The position numbers and the translations under genes are program-made. Shown in pieces: positions 46,698 to 55,045 of a stretch of 60,559 bases of DNA. This DNA is from Akkermansiaceae bacterium. GTDB lineage: Bacteria > Verrucomicrobiota > Verrucomicrobiia > Verrucomicrobiales > Akkermansiaceae. Position 1 is the stretch's first letter. Every line of letters starts with the position of its first letter. The notes under the pieces are model-generated. The model did not search any database, was not told where the DNA came from, and saw only the letters and a list, made by a program, of their open reading frames with translations. The stretch covers positions 1 to 60,559 of the forward strand of contig CAISTY010000221.1 of NCBI GenBank assembly GCA_903888515.1, written 5' to 3'.

Positions 46698-49600
46698 ATG
46701 GCAACACGCATGCACAAGCTCCATTCGTTAGAAGTTCTGGTTCTATGCGCGGCGCTGCTCGGCGCGTCCACCGGTTCCGCCGCGGAGCCGCCGGTTCCGC
46801 CGGTCCCGCCGGTCCCGCCGGTTCCGTGGCATGTCAATGAAGCGGACATCCGCATCCCGGTCACCGTTGATATCAAAGAAGCCCTGCTTAGGATGCCGCC
46901 GCAGGTCCATCTCGCCGATCTGGACCCGATCGAGGCGCAGGGGATCGCCTTTGACCGCAAGAACAAGCTCGCCGTCAAAGCGAATGGGTCGGCGACATTC
47001 AATCTGAAGCCGGAGTACAGGTGGTTGTCACTGCGGAACGGGCTCAAGGTCTCCGTGGACGACAAGGATCTGGCTGGCGAAAGAATATTCGCCCTGCCGC
47101 CCGGAGCGAAAAAACTCCGGATCACCGGGCAAGCCAATTTCATCGAACAAGCCGGATTCATCACCCGCGGCCCGATCGTTTCCCGCGCGGACCTTTGCCT
47201 GCCCGGTCTCGATCCGACCGCGCTGGTGCCGCTCGTCTATCGCCTGTCGGGCGAGCGGGTCGGCTGTCGCATCCTCTGGGCGCATCCGACCGAGCCGATG
47301 CAGATCCTGTTCGACTGTTCGAGCGGCGAAACGCAATACCTGGTCTATCTGGTAGATCGTTCGAAACAGCCGCCTCCGCTGGACTGGGCCCCGAAGGCGG
47401 GCCTCATCTTCGAAAGCCGCCACCTCGAGCGCTGCGACCAGGAGATCAAGACGCCGGAAGACTTCCAGAAACTCTGGGACGGCGCGAGTTTCATCGCCGA
47501 AAAAAGCGCGAAAAAAGCCATCAGTCTCGGCTTTCTCCCATCCAGGCCCATGTGCGGCGATAGGGCGAACTACTCCGACACGCCGCGTGGGGCGCCGCTG
47601 GCGCTCTGCCGTTACACGGGTTTCTTCCACATCCCGGAGACGCAGGAATACGATTTTACCTTCAGATCCTGGCCCGGCGGCCATGTCCTTGTCGACGACC
47701 AGGTGGTTGTGGAACTGCCGCCCGAAGAGTGTTGGAAGCGAGAATCTGATCATAGGCATAAGAAGAAGTGCAGACTGCAACTGGAAAAGGGGCTCCACAA
47801 ACTGGACTTCTGTCAATACGGCAGAGAGGGACGATTCTTAATTCAAGTGTTGTGGTGGCCTTACGGCAATGCCCCGGGTTATAACATGTTCAGGCATGAT
47901 GGCATGGAGTCGGGAAGCTGCTCCACGTTCGGCGTCCAAGAACAATTTTCCGTGTGGGAACCGTTTGCGGAGGCTGCGGCCGGCCCGGCTGCCCGCCGAG
48001 GGCAGGACTTGTGCGCCTCGTTCACTTGGCGCTGGAGTACGCACTGGTTGGGCATATACCCCGCAGGCGACGCCATCAGTTTCTCCTTCGCAGGGACGCT
48101 CTCGAAGGAGAGTACAAACGCGGTCTTTCGCTGGAAGTTTGATGACGGACACCAGACCGAGGCACAGAAGGTGGATCACATCTTCTTCGCGCCCGGGACA
48201 AGGAAGGTGGAACTCGAGGTCCTGGACGGCCCGGGCGGCAAGGTCATTGCGCGCGCGACCGGCAATATCCACGCCCAGATCAACTGGAGCTATCCGACTG
48301 GCGCCTCGCCATTTGAGTGGTGGTGGCCCGCTCTATTCAACTTTGAGACTTTGCTCGCGCAACGGGCAGGGGAGTTCGCAACCGTCACGCCGATCGAGGA
48401 GGTGGTGAGCCTCTACTACTGGTCGTTTAATCGAGGTGAGTTCTGGGGACCGCTGCCCTCGAACGAGATGGTGAGTAAGCTGAGGACGACCAGCGGCGCG
48501 GCGCTGGCGCGACGCATTGATGAAGTCGCCAAAGCGCTTCCCTACTCCCGCCTGCCCGACCTGGCGCGCTCGCTGGCCGCACCGGACGGGCCGCTGCAAC
48601 CCGACGCCGCTGAAAAGCTCTGCAAGGCCGTGATGGACCGGGCCCCGGCCGGCTCACGCGACTGGAAATCCGCCGCCGCAAGCCTGGCCGACATCCTCGT
48701 TTCCGTCCGCGGCAAGCCGCAAGAAGGGCTTCAACTCCTGGAGACGGCGGAGAAAACGGCACCGGGCCTGGACCTGACCGGGGGCTGGCGCACGGCTCCT
48801 GCCAAACAGTGGTATTCGAACGTCTTGGAAAACGAAGTGGCCGGCGAGACTCAGAACCTGCAGTGGTCAAACGCCTGCTCCTTCAAAGTCCACGGTCCCG
48901 AATTGAATTCAGGCGCGGGCGTATGGGCTGCGAAAGAGTTCGATCTGCCAGCGTCCCGCCAGGGCAAGGAGTTGGCCATGTACCTTGGCGCCATGCCTGA
49001 CAACCGGCTCTTCTGGTTCAACGGCAAGCGGCTTCCAGTGCAGAATAACGACGACTACGTTGTGATCCCTGCCTCCCTCCAGCGCTATGGCGGGAAGAAC
49101 GATTTCCTGGCGTTGTTTCAACCCACTGCCAGCCCCGGTTCCTATGGCGAAAAGGGCGCCCGCCCATCCTACAATATCCTGCAACACGCCATGCCGGTTT
49201 CGAGGCCTTTGGAGTTGTACACATCGGCAGACTGTACCGAGAAGGGCGTGAATTATACCTATTACGAAATAGAAGAAAAAGGGCCGAAAGAAGAGCTGGA
49301 CAAGATCAAGGGTGACCCCGCCAAACTGGAATCCTTTTTCGACAAACTGGCGCCCGTCAAGAAGGGGACGCTGAAACAAGTCGACCTCTCGCCCCGCGGA
49401 CGGGACGTGTTCTTCGCCATGAAATTCACCGGGTATGTGAAAGCATGCGCCGGAGCACAGCAGTCAGGTGATACGTCCAACCTCTGGCAGAACAGAATCA
49501 AATCCGACAGCCCCTATACCAGATTGTCGGTCGATTCGAGGGATGTGGGTGACCAGGGCAGGATATATCTCCGCGATGGCGCCTATCCCGTTTCACTGAT

Positions 49601-50183
49601 CTACTACCACGAAAATGGAAAAGACTTGTTATTGAACCTGACCCCTCCCGATACGTTTGTTGCGGAGTCGGTACTTCTGGCAGAATGCGTGAAGGCGGAC
49701 GCCCTGCTGATGACGGGCGAAGGCGCGCAGGCGCAGGAGATTCTCCTGGCACTCAAACCTAACGCCTGGCCGATGGACGAGACCTCGCAACTGCAACTGA
49801 CCGGCGACCTGCGCAAGATCCAGCGGTGGGCTCAGGAAAGCGATGCCGCCGCTGCTTTCCCACTCCTCGACTCGTGGCTAAGCAGACACCCGATGCTGCG
49901 GACGGTCCCGGGTTTCTTGCTCGCGAAGATGGAGGCACTCGCCGCGACCGGAGACCACGCGCGCATTCTCGTCCTGTCCGGGCACTTGGGCCGCATGGAT
50001 CTGAACCAAACCCAGCGGGAGCAGATGCTGCTCGTGCTGGTCAAAGCCGCGATCAAGGCAGGCAACACGGACGCCGCCAGGGATGGTTACACCCAACTGA
50101 AGAAGATCGCGCCTTACAGCGCGGCCACCGTCGAGGCACGCGAGGCGATCACCAAAGCGGTCCGCGGAAAAAAATCGGAATGA
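46698..50183 (+). CDS. Giant secreted PA14/PKD-like multidomain protein
   Basis: The 1161-aa product has a signal sequence (LEVLVLCAALLGASTGSAAE) followed by PVPPVPPVPPVPW, coded by four 9-bp repeats. A PA14-like beta-barrel lies at about residues 270-390 (CRYTGFFHIPETQEYDFTFRSWPGGHVLVDDQVVVEL). A PKD-like domain is near 455-540 (ISFSFAGTLS...FRWKFDDGHQTEAQKVDHIFFAPGTRKVELEVL). A jelly-roll carbohydrate-binding-like part follows at 730-820, and a TPR-like helical tail closes the protein. It directly follows the FGE-like gene. It probably acts outside the cell on polysaccharide or as an adhesin, but no catalytic motif was identified. Confidence 0.75.
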   Translation: MATRMHKLHSLEVLVLCAALLGASTGSAAEPPVPPVPPVPPVPWHVNEADIRIPVTVDIKEALLRMPPQVHLADLDPIEAQGIAFDRKNKLAVKANGSATFNLKPEYRWLSLRNGLKVSVDDKDLAGERIFALPPGAKKLRITGQANFIEQAGFITRGPIVSRADLCLPGLDPTALVPLVYRLSGERVGCRILWAHPTEPMQILFDCSSGETQYLVYLVDRSKQPPPLDWAPKAGLIFESRHLERCDQEIKTPEDFQKLWDGASFIAEKSAKKAISLGFLPSRPMCGDRANYSDTPRGAPLALCRYTGFFHIPETQEYDFTFRSWPGGHVLVDDQVVVELPPEECWKRESDHRHKKKCRLQLEKGLHKLDFCQYGREGRFLIQVLWWPYGNAPGYNMFRHDGMESGSCSTFGVQEQFSVWEPFAEAAAGPAARRGQDLCASFTWRWSTHWLGIYPAGDAISFSFAGTLSKESTNAVFRWKFDDGHQTEAQKVDHIFFAPGTRKVELEVLDGPGGKVIARATGNIHAQINWSYPTGASPFEWWWPALFNFETLLAQRAGEFATVTPIEEVVSLYYWSFNRGEFWGPLPSNEMVSKLRTTSGAALARRIDEVAKALPYSRLPDLARSLAAPDGPLQPDAAEKLCKAVMDRAPAGSRDWKSAAASLADILVSVRGKPQEGLQLLETAEKTAPGLDLTGGWRTAPAKQWYSNVLENEVAGETQNLQWSNACSFKVHGPELNSGAGVWAAKEFDLPASRQGKELAMYLGAMPDNRLFWFNGKRLPVQNNDDYVVIPASLQRYGGKNDFLALFQPTASPGSYGEKGARPSYNILQHAMPVSRPLELYTSADCTEKGVNYTYYEIEEKGPKEELDKIKGDPAKLESFFDKLAPVKKGTLKQVDLSPRGRDVFFAMKFTGYVKACAGAQQSGDTSNLWQNRIKSDSPYTRLSVDSRDVGDQGRIYLRDGAYPVSLIYYHENGKDLLLNLTPPDTFVAESVLLAECVKADALLMTGEGAQAQEILLALKPNAWPMDETSQLQLTGDLRKIQRWAQESDAAAAFPLLDSWLSRHPMLRTVPGFLLAKMEALAATGDHARILVLSGHLGRMDLNQTQREQMLLVLVKAAIKAGNTDAARDGYTQLKKIAPYSAATVEAREAITKAVRGKKSE
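46791..46826 (+). repeat. Tandem 9-bp repeat encoding Pro-Val-Pro
   Basis: Four 9-base units of the type CCGGTTCCG/CCGGTCCCG encode PVP PVP PVP PVP directly after the signal peptide of the 1161-aa protein. Such slippage-prone repeats can vary in length. Confidence 0.8.
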
Positions 50184-50393
50184 TCATGTCGCCACGGAGT
50201 GCGAGTCTCCGGATGCGCCAGAGAAAGATGGCCAAGGAACCCGCGCAAGCCTAACAACAGCAGACCGACCGGGTTCACCGAGCTTGCCCGTGCAGAGTAC
50301 ATCGTGCACCACACCGGAGACCCGCTCCGTCTTGCGCTCACAGCCAGTGCGTGCGTCTCATGCTCCCCATCACCCGTCCGCAAGCAAAAACCT
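50184..50393 (+). other. Gene-free stretch before the IS remnant
   Basis: Between the 1161-aa gene and the IS remnant I see no credible gene. The sequence includes a CCTAACAAC octamer variant at 50250-50258. Its 3' end leads into a tandem 39-bp repeat. Confidence 0.5.
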
Positions 50394-50471
50394 CAATAGT
50401 CTTTCTGACACTCTATTTCTGGGGAACCCTGTCAATAGTCTTTCTGACACTCTATTTCTGGGGAACCCTGT
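50394..50471 (+). repeat. Two tandem 39-bp repeats at the IS left end
   Basis: The 39-base unit starting CAATAGTCTTTCTGACACTC is present twice without a gap (50394-50432 and 50433-50471). Each carries a copy of the IS end TCTGACACT. It suggests duplication of an IS end, perhaps by replication slippage or a failed transposition. Confidence 0.85.
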
Positions 50472-50482
50472 CGTCTAACATT

Positions 50483-51024
50483 CTAAAGGTAGGCCAGCAT
50501 GAGGGGGCGGAGTTGTCCTATGGCTTGCCTGTAGCAGGTTGGGCGCATGAGGTCTACCCGTAGCCAGCGGATGAACTGCAGGCTCACTTCAGTGGGCCGG
50601 TAAAGGGCTTGGTAGAGTTTTACGGGCAAGTGGCGACCGGCGGCCCGGGCTTTTTCAGTGCGCTTGGCGAAGTCTTTTTGCCAAGCTTTGGTCACTTTGG
50701 TGTCTTGAATGCCCACTTCGCTTTTGAGCTTGGCTTCGAAGAGCCGTAGGAGGTTGTGGACGATGCTCATGGCGATGGCCTGGATGCGCTTGCCGGTCTC
50801 GCTGGCGCTCCAGGCTTTGCGTTCGTCGAGCTTCTGCTCTTGCTGGTCGAAGGCTTTTTCGATGTTCCAGCGCAGGCGTCGGCATTGGTTGAGTGCGCCG
50901 GGTGAAAGGGTCATCTGGTTGATGAGGGTGATGTAAATTTCCTCGCTGTCCGGGCAACTGGCGGTGTGTCCGGGCAACTGGCGGTGATCCGGCGCCAGAC
51001 GCCGGGGGTGTTGTTGAAGAGTGT
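50483..51024 (-). pseudogene. Transposase C-terminal fragment, frameshifted by a 20-bp duplication
   Basis: The minus-strand frame reads EEIYITLINQMTLSPG and WNIEKAFDQQEQKLDERKAWS, the conserved C-terminal block of IS4-like DDE transposases (R-x3-E spacing kept). Upstream, the first DDE aspartates are missing. Reading in the ancestral frame gives FNNTPGVWRRITASCPDSEE. A 20-base tandem duplication (50947-50986) then shifts the frame by two, so the present ORF starts only at an artificial TTG (50977). The gene is dead: N-terminally deleted and frameshifted. The family name is inferred from the visible block. Confidence 0.75.
50947..50986 (+). repeat. 20-bp tandem duplication within the transposase remnant
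   Basis: TGTCCGGGCAACTGGCGGTG occurs twice in direct tandem (50947-50966, 50967-50986). Twenty is not a multiple of three, so it frameshifts the transposase reading frame. Confidence 0.9.
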
Positions 51025-51036
51025 TAAAGTGTCAGA

Positions 51037-51272
51037 CGAACTATTAGGAATTGAGTTGCGATGCCATTTCTTGCTGACGCTCAGTGGATTGCCCTCCGTC
51101 CTCTCTTTTCTGGTCTTCGGTCTCCGGCCTGCGCACCGTTCTGAGCGCGCCCTTTGGGCTGTGGCCTTCGGCTTCCCACCTCAGGTCACTGGCCCCTGAC
51201 AACAACGGCAGGTTCACAAAAAATTTTCCCTACATTCGCACATCTGGCTTTGACCTGCGGCGCAGATGGTTC
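51037..51272 (+). other. Gene-free region before dapA
   Basis: An open frame reaches back to 51084 in frame with dapA, but the residues encoded there are unlike the family. A weak AT-rich stretch near 51216-51240 could be a promoter. No other gene is seen. Confidence 0.4.
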
Positions 51273-52172
51273 ATGCTGCAGACCGCCATGCGCCTTTCGG
51301 GCACTTACACCGCACTCATCACTCCGTTTCGCGACGGGGCCATCGACGTCCGCGCATTTCAAGCCCTGATTGAGCGGCAGATTGCGGGTGGCGTGGATGG
51401 CATCATCCCGTGCGGGACCACCGGCGAGTCCCCCACGCTCGATACCGAAGAGCACCACGAGGTGATTCGTTTGGCCGTCCAATTCGCGGCTGGCCGCTGT
51501 GCGGTGATCGCCGGGTCCGGGGCGAACGCCACCTCCGAGGCGGTCGCACTCACCGCCGCCGCCGAAAATCTCGGAGCCACCGGATCGCTGCAAGTGTGTC
51601 CGTATTATAACAAGCCCTCGCAGCAAGGACTCTACCTCCATTTCAAGGCCATCGCCGAAGCCACGCATTTGCCGATCATGCTCTACAACGTGCCCGGTCG
51701 CTCGGTGATCGATATTGCGCCGGAGACCGTCGCCCGGCTGGCCGCGGATTGCCCTAACATCACCGCCATCAAGGAAGCGAGTGGTTCGGTGGACCGGGTC
51801 AATCAACTCAGGCAGATTCTGCCCGACGATTTTGCCATTCTGTGTGGTGATGATCCGCTGACGTTACCGTTCATTGCGTGCGGTGCCGCAGGTCTGGTCT
51901 CGGTGGCCTCCAACCTCATCCCGGATGTCATCGCTCGCTTGGTGCGCGCCTGCCTCAACGGGTCGTTCGACGAAGCCCTCATCCTCCAGAAACAATACTA
52001 TCCGCTGATGCGCGGCCTGATGTCACTCGATGTCAATCCGGTACCCATCAAGACAGCCGTCTCGCTCCAAGGTCACTGCACGCCCGAATTGCGCCTGCCG
52101 CTTGCCCCGCTCGGCACGGCCCAGACGGCACAACTGACCGCACTTCTGGAATCCTATAACCTTCTGCCGTGA
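51273..52172 (+). CDS. dapA: 4-hydroxy-tetrahydrodipicolinate synthase
   Basis: This 299-aa class I aldolase condenses pyruvate with aspartate semialdehyde in lysine and diaminopimelate synthesis. Signature blocks are GTYTALITPF, GVDGIIPCGTTGESPTLDTEEH, YYNKPSQQGLYLHFKAIAE, catalytic Tyr in LYNVPGRS and the Schiff-base lysine in NITAIKEASG. Two ATGs fit: 51273 (MLQTAMRLSG) and 51288 (MRLSGTYTAL), the latter closer to family length. The aminotransferase gene follows after 51 bases. Confidence 0.95.
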   Translation: MLQTAMRLSGTYTALITPFRDGAIDVRAFQALIERQIAGGVDGIIPCGTTGESPTLDTEEHHEVIRLAVQFAAGRCAVIAGSGANATSEAVALTAAAENLGATGSLQVCPYYNKPSQQGLYLHFKAIAEATHLPIMLYNVPGRSVIDIAPETVARLAADCPNITAIKEASGSVDRVNQLRQILPDDFAILCGDDPLTLPFIACGAAGLVSVASNLIPDVIARLVRACLNGSFDEALILQKQYYPLMRGLMSLDVNPVPIKTAVSLQGHCTPELRLPLAPLGTAQTAQLTALLESYNLLP

Positions 52173-52180
52173 GGCGGACT

Positions 52181-52217
52181 ATCACTGATAACTGACAACT
52201 GACAACAGATAACTGAC
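52181..52217 (+). repeat. Degenerate short tandem repeat before the aminotransferase gene
   Basis: About 37 bases consist of variants of AACTGACA (ATCACTGATAACTGACAACT and GACAACAGATAACTGACACT), directly before the ATG at 52224. It is AT-rich in a G+C-rich neighbourhood and may be a slippage product or regulatory. Confidence 0.7.
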
Positions 52218-52223
52218 ACTCCC

Positions 52224-53288
52224 ATGCCAAAACTCTTCATTCCCGGACCGATTGATGTCTCGAAAGAAACCTATGCCGCGATGAGCCAGCCGATGATTGG
52301 CCACCGTGGCGGGGAGTTCGAGGCGCTGTACGCCTCCGTCCAACCCGGCCTGCAGCAACTCAGCGGCACCACTCGACCGTTTTTTCTATCCACATCGTCC
52401 GCTTGGGGGGTGATGGAAGCCGCGTTGCGCAACCTCTGCGCGAAAAAAGTGCTCACCCTTTGCTGCGGCGCGTTTTCGGACAAATGGTATGACGTTGCCC
52501 AACGCAACGGCCTGCAGGCCGATAAAATCCAGGTCGAGTGGGGCGACGCGATTTCACCGGCAGCCGTTCGCGCGAAATTGGAGGAAGGCGGATTCGACCT
52601 TGTCACCTTGATCCACAATGAGACTTCTACCGGTGTGATGAATGACCTCGCGGGCATCGCCAAGGTGGTCAAATCGTTTCCGGGAGTACTGTTAGTTGTG
52701 GATACGGTATCGTCGTTTTCCGCCGTGCCGCTTGCGATGGACGAGCTGGGCATTGACGTGTTGCTTGCGGGGGTGCAGAAGGCGCTGGCGCTACCGCCCG
52801 GGCTTGCGGTTTTTGCGTGTTCGGAAGCCGCCATGGAGCGGGCGAAAAGTCTGCCCAATCGCGGATATTATTTTGATTTCATCGAGTTCGCCAAGAACGC
52901 GGCCAAGAACAACACACCGTCCACCCCGGCGATTTCCCTGATTTTCGGGCTCCAGCACATCCTTGCCGTCATCGCCGCGGAAGGCGTTCAAAAACGTTTC
53001 GCGCGTCACGCTTCTAACAACGCATTGATTCACGCGTGGGGCGCCCGCCATGGCTTCAAGAACTTCGCACCCGCAGGCAACCAGTCGCTCACCCTCACCT
53101 GCTTTCACACGCCCGCCGGCTTCGATCAGGCCGCGTTCATCAAGACGCTCAAGTCGAAGCACGGGTTCATCATCAACGGCGGCTACGGCAAGATCAAGGG
53201 TCTCACCTTCCGCATCTCCAATATGGGTAACGAAACCACCACCACCATGAACGAACTCATCGCCGCCATGGACGATGTGTTAGGCTGA
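52224..53288 (+). CDS. Class V aminotransferase (alanine/serine-glyoxylate type, SerC-like)
   Basis: This 354-aa PLP enzyme opens LFIPGPIDVSKETYAAMSQPMIGHRGGEFEALYASV, the usual start of alanine-glyoxylate and phosphoserine-type transaminases. PLP contacts include TSSAWGVMEAALRN, IHNETSTGVMND and VVDTVSSFSAVPLAMDELGIDVLLAG, with the Schiff-base lysine in GVQKALALPPG. A C-terminal RISNMGNETTTTMNELI is also typical. Candidate reactions are serine or aspartate with glyoxylate or pyruvate, or SerC activity. The exact substrate cannot be told. dapA upstream and a peroxidase downstream do not decide it. Confidence 0.88.
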   Translation: MPKLFIPGPIDVSKETYAAMSQPMIGHRGGEFEALYASVQPGLQQLSGTTRPFFLSTSSAWGVMEAALRNLCAKKVLTLCCGAFSDKWYDVAQRNGLQADKIQVEWGDAISPAAVRAKLEEGGFDLVTLIHNETSTGVMNDLAGIAKVVKSFPGVLLVVDTVSSFSAVPLAMDELGIDVLLAGVQKALALPPGLAVFACSEAAMERAKSLPNRGYYFDFIEFAKNAAKNNTPSTPAISLIFGLQHILAVIAAEGVQKRFARHASNNALIHAWGARHGFKNFAPAGNQSLTLTCFHTPAGFDQAAFIKTLKSKHGFIINGGYGKIKGLTFRISNMGNETTTTMNELIAAMDDVLG

Positions 53289-53309
53289 ATTTCTTTAAAT
53301 GTAAATGTC

Positions 53310-54329
53310 ATGAAAACCAATTACCAAATTATATTGTGGGTGGTCTGCCTGGCGGTGACGACGGCGCGGGCCGAAGTGCAAGTAAACCGGGCCCGGCTGG
53401 GCATGTTTCAAGCGTTGCCCGCAACGGCGCACAACCCGAAAAACCCGCCCAACGACGCCAAGATCGAGCTCGGGCGGATGCTTTTCTACGACACCCGCCT
53501 GTCCAAGGATCGCACGGTGTCCTGTAACAGTTGCCACGATCTCGCCAGTTTTGGCGATGATGGACGAGCGGTATCCGACGGTATCAAGAACCAGAAAGGT
53601 GGCCGCTCGGCACCGACCGTATATAATGCGGCGCTGCACTTCACCCAGTTCTGGGATGGCCGTGCCGCAGACGTGGAGGCACAGGCGGTGGGGCCCATTC
53701 TCAATCCCATCGAAATGGGCATGCCGGACGCGGACTACGTGCTCAAGGCACTCAATTCCATTCCCGGATACGTGACGTTGTTCAAGAAAGCATTTCCCGG
53801 AGACGCGCCACCCCTGACCTATGACAATGTGGGAAATGCGATCGGTGCGTTCGAGCGCGGACTGCTCACTCCGTCGCCCTTCGACGCCTTTTTGAAAGGG
53901 GATGACGCCGCGCTCACAGACACGCAGAAGGAGGGACTCAATCTCTTCATCGATAAAGGTTGTGTCACCTGCCACCAAGGGACGGGTGTCGGCGGCCACA
54001 TGTTCCAAAAACTCGGCCTGGTGAAGCCATGGCCGACGAAGGACAAGGGCATCGGCGGCCTACAAGGCAAGGAAGCACTGACCGGATTCTTCAAGGTGCC
54101 CGGACTGCGCAATATCACCGAAACCGCGCCCTACCTGCACGATGGATCGATCAAAACGCTCGACGAGATGGTCAAAAAAATGGCCGAGCACCAGCAGGCC
54201 CACATCCTCACCGAGGCGGAAACCGCCAGGATCATCGCTTTCCTCAATGCGCTCAAGGGCAAGGTGCCGACCGAGTATATCGCCAAGCCCGAACTTCCCG
54301 CAGACGGCCCTCTAACACCCAAGCCCTGA
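53310..54329 (+). CDS. Periplasmic di-haem cytochrome c peroxidase (CcpA/MauG family)
   Basis: The 339-aa product has a signal peptide (MKTNYQIILWVVCLAVTTARAE), then LGRMLFYDTRLSKDRTVSCNSCHD, the first haem motif, with the conserved Trp in FWDGRAADVEAQA. The second haem motif is CVTCHQG, with LRNITETAPYLHDGSIKTLDEMVKKMAEHQ near the C-terminus. It reduces hydrogen peroxide with electrons from small cytochromes or acts as a MauG-like oxidase. Spacing (21 bases after the aminotransferase stop) suggests cotranscription. Confidence 0.93.
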   Translation: MKTNYQIILWVVCLAVTTARAEVQVNRARLGMFQALPATAHNPKNPPNDAKIELGRMLFYDTRLSKDRTVSCNSCHDLASFGDDGRAVSDGIKNQKGGRSAPTVYNAALHFTQFWDGRAADVEAQAVGPILNPIEMGMPDADYVLKALNSIPGYVTLFKKAFPGDAPPLTYDNVGNAIGAFERGLLTPSPFDAFLKGDDAALTDTQKEGLNLFIDKGCVTCHQGTGVGGHMFQKLGLVKPWPTKDKGIGGLQGKEALTGFFKVPGLRNITETAPYLHDGSIKTLDEMVKKMAEHQQAHILTEAETARIIAFLNALKGKVPTEYIAKPELPADGPLTPKP

Positions 54330-54334
54330 GGTGA

Positions 54335-54480
54335 CTAGTGCTTGATAGATGTCCACAGTTCCTCTATCCGTTTTTCGGAAACTTTGCCGACACAAGGCAC
54401 ATCCGGGGCGTAGAGCGAGACGCGCCATTCCTCGAGCGCCCAGCCGTGGGGCCACAGCGCGGGATTGGTCACGGGTCATG
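54335..54480 (-). pseudogene. C-terminal remnant of an unidentified gene
   Basis: On the minus strand a frame reads NPALWPHGWALEEWRVSLYA followed by PDVPCVGKVSEKRIEELW and TSIKH before a TAG at 54335-54337. It looks coding in composition but has no in-frame start or upstream body: the sequence changes near 54480. A different frame (54312-54494) is open but has implausible residues. I take it as a gene end left by a rearrangement at the edge of the accessory island. The product is unknown. Confidence 0.35.
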
Positions 54481-54550
54481 AGTTGATGGGTCATGGGTGA
54501 AGAGGAAGAGAAGCCAGAGGTCGGAGGTAGCGAGTCATGGTCTTCTTTTG

Positions 54551-54835
54551 CTAGACTCGCGCTTGGGCACTTTCGAGAATCTGCTGGATCAGTGCATTCA
54601 CTTCTTGGGCCAGTGGGTCAATTGGCGCTTCGTTAAAATCATCTTTCACAGGATCCTCGACCATTGCGATGTGTTCGGGGTGCCGTATCCCTTCCTGCCA
54701 GCGACACGTCCCGTCGTTGGTAGGGACTGTCAGAATCTCGTATAGTGGGTGCTGTTCACGAAGCTCCTTAAGAATCAAGTCCGTTACCGATTGGTCCTGT
54801 GAATTCGGAACTGCTATTTTGATGTGTGGTCTCAT
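54551..54835 (-). CDS. Small cytoplasmic protein, unknown function
   Basis: I do not recognise this 94-aa acidic protein. The ATG at 54833-54835 follows TAAGAGAAATAATCAAT, an acceptable ribosome-binding region. A longer frame to 55018 is not supported. Segments include MRPHIKIAVPNSQDQSVTDL, ILKELREQHPLYEILTVPTN and a C-terminal helix DPLAQEVNALIQQILESAQA. Its AT-rich promoter region is shared with the divergent helicase gene (start 55046), so coregulation is possible. It may be the helicase's accessory or antagonist, but that is speculation. Confidence 0.5.
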   Translation of the reverse strand: MRPHIKIAVPNSQDQSVTDLILKELREQHPLYEILTVPTNDGTCRWQEGIRHPEHIAMVEDPVKDDFNEAPIDPLAQEVNALIQQILESAQARV

Positions 54836-55045
54836 ATTGATTATTTCTCTTAATTTTAGCCTCGTTAGAAAACCATCATTAAGCAACAGGCAAACGTCTA
54901 TCGATTCACACCGCCGCCTGCAACTCAATTCTTCCGGCCTACCACAGAGCAGGGCAGTTTGGATATGTGCGGTTTCGGATTCGCACTTTTTTCTTTCCGA
55001 CGGAGGGGGACTCTGCAATGGTCCGAATGAAATGACGCACCCCCC
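54836..55045. promoter_or_regulatory. Divergent intergenic region upstream of the nuclease-helicase
   Basis: The 210 bases between the small minus-strand gene and the helicase gene are AT-richer than the surroundings (54838-54900). They must hold two divergent promoters. No clear sigma-factor boxes were identified. Confidence 0.35.

Larger units (their letters stand above)
50394..51036 (-). mobile_element. Decayed IS remnant (IS4-like) with terminal inverted repeats
   Basis: Nine bases TCTGACACT occur at 50404-50412 and again at 50443-50451. Their inverse AGTGTCAGA occurs at 51028-51036. These look like terminal inverted repeats of an IS about 640 bp long, with the left end duplicated. Inside is a transposase C-terminal fragment on the minus strand. 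It is far shorter than an intact IS4-like element, so an internal deletion has removed the catalytic N-terminal part. Confidence 0.6.

Noticed and set aside
54312..54494. A 60-codon minus-strand ORF
   Set aside because: Its residues look implausible. The neighbouring frame (54335-54480) looks more like a real gene end.
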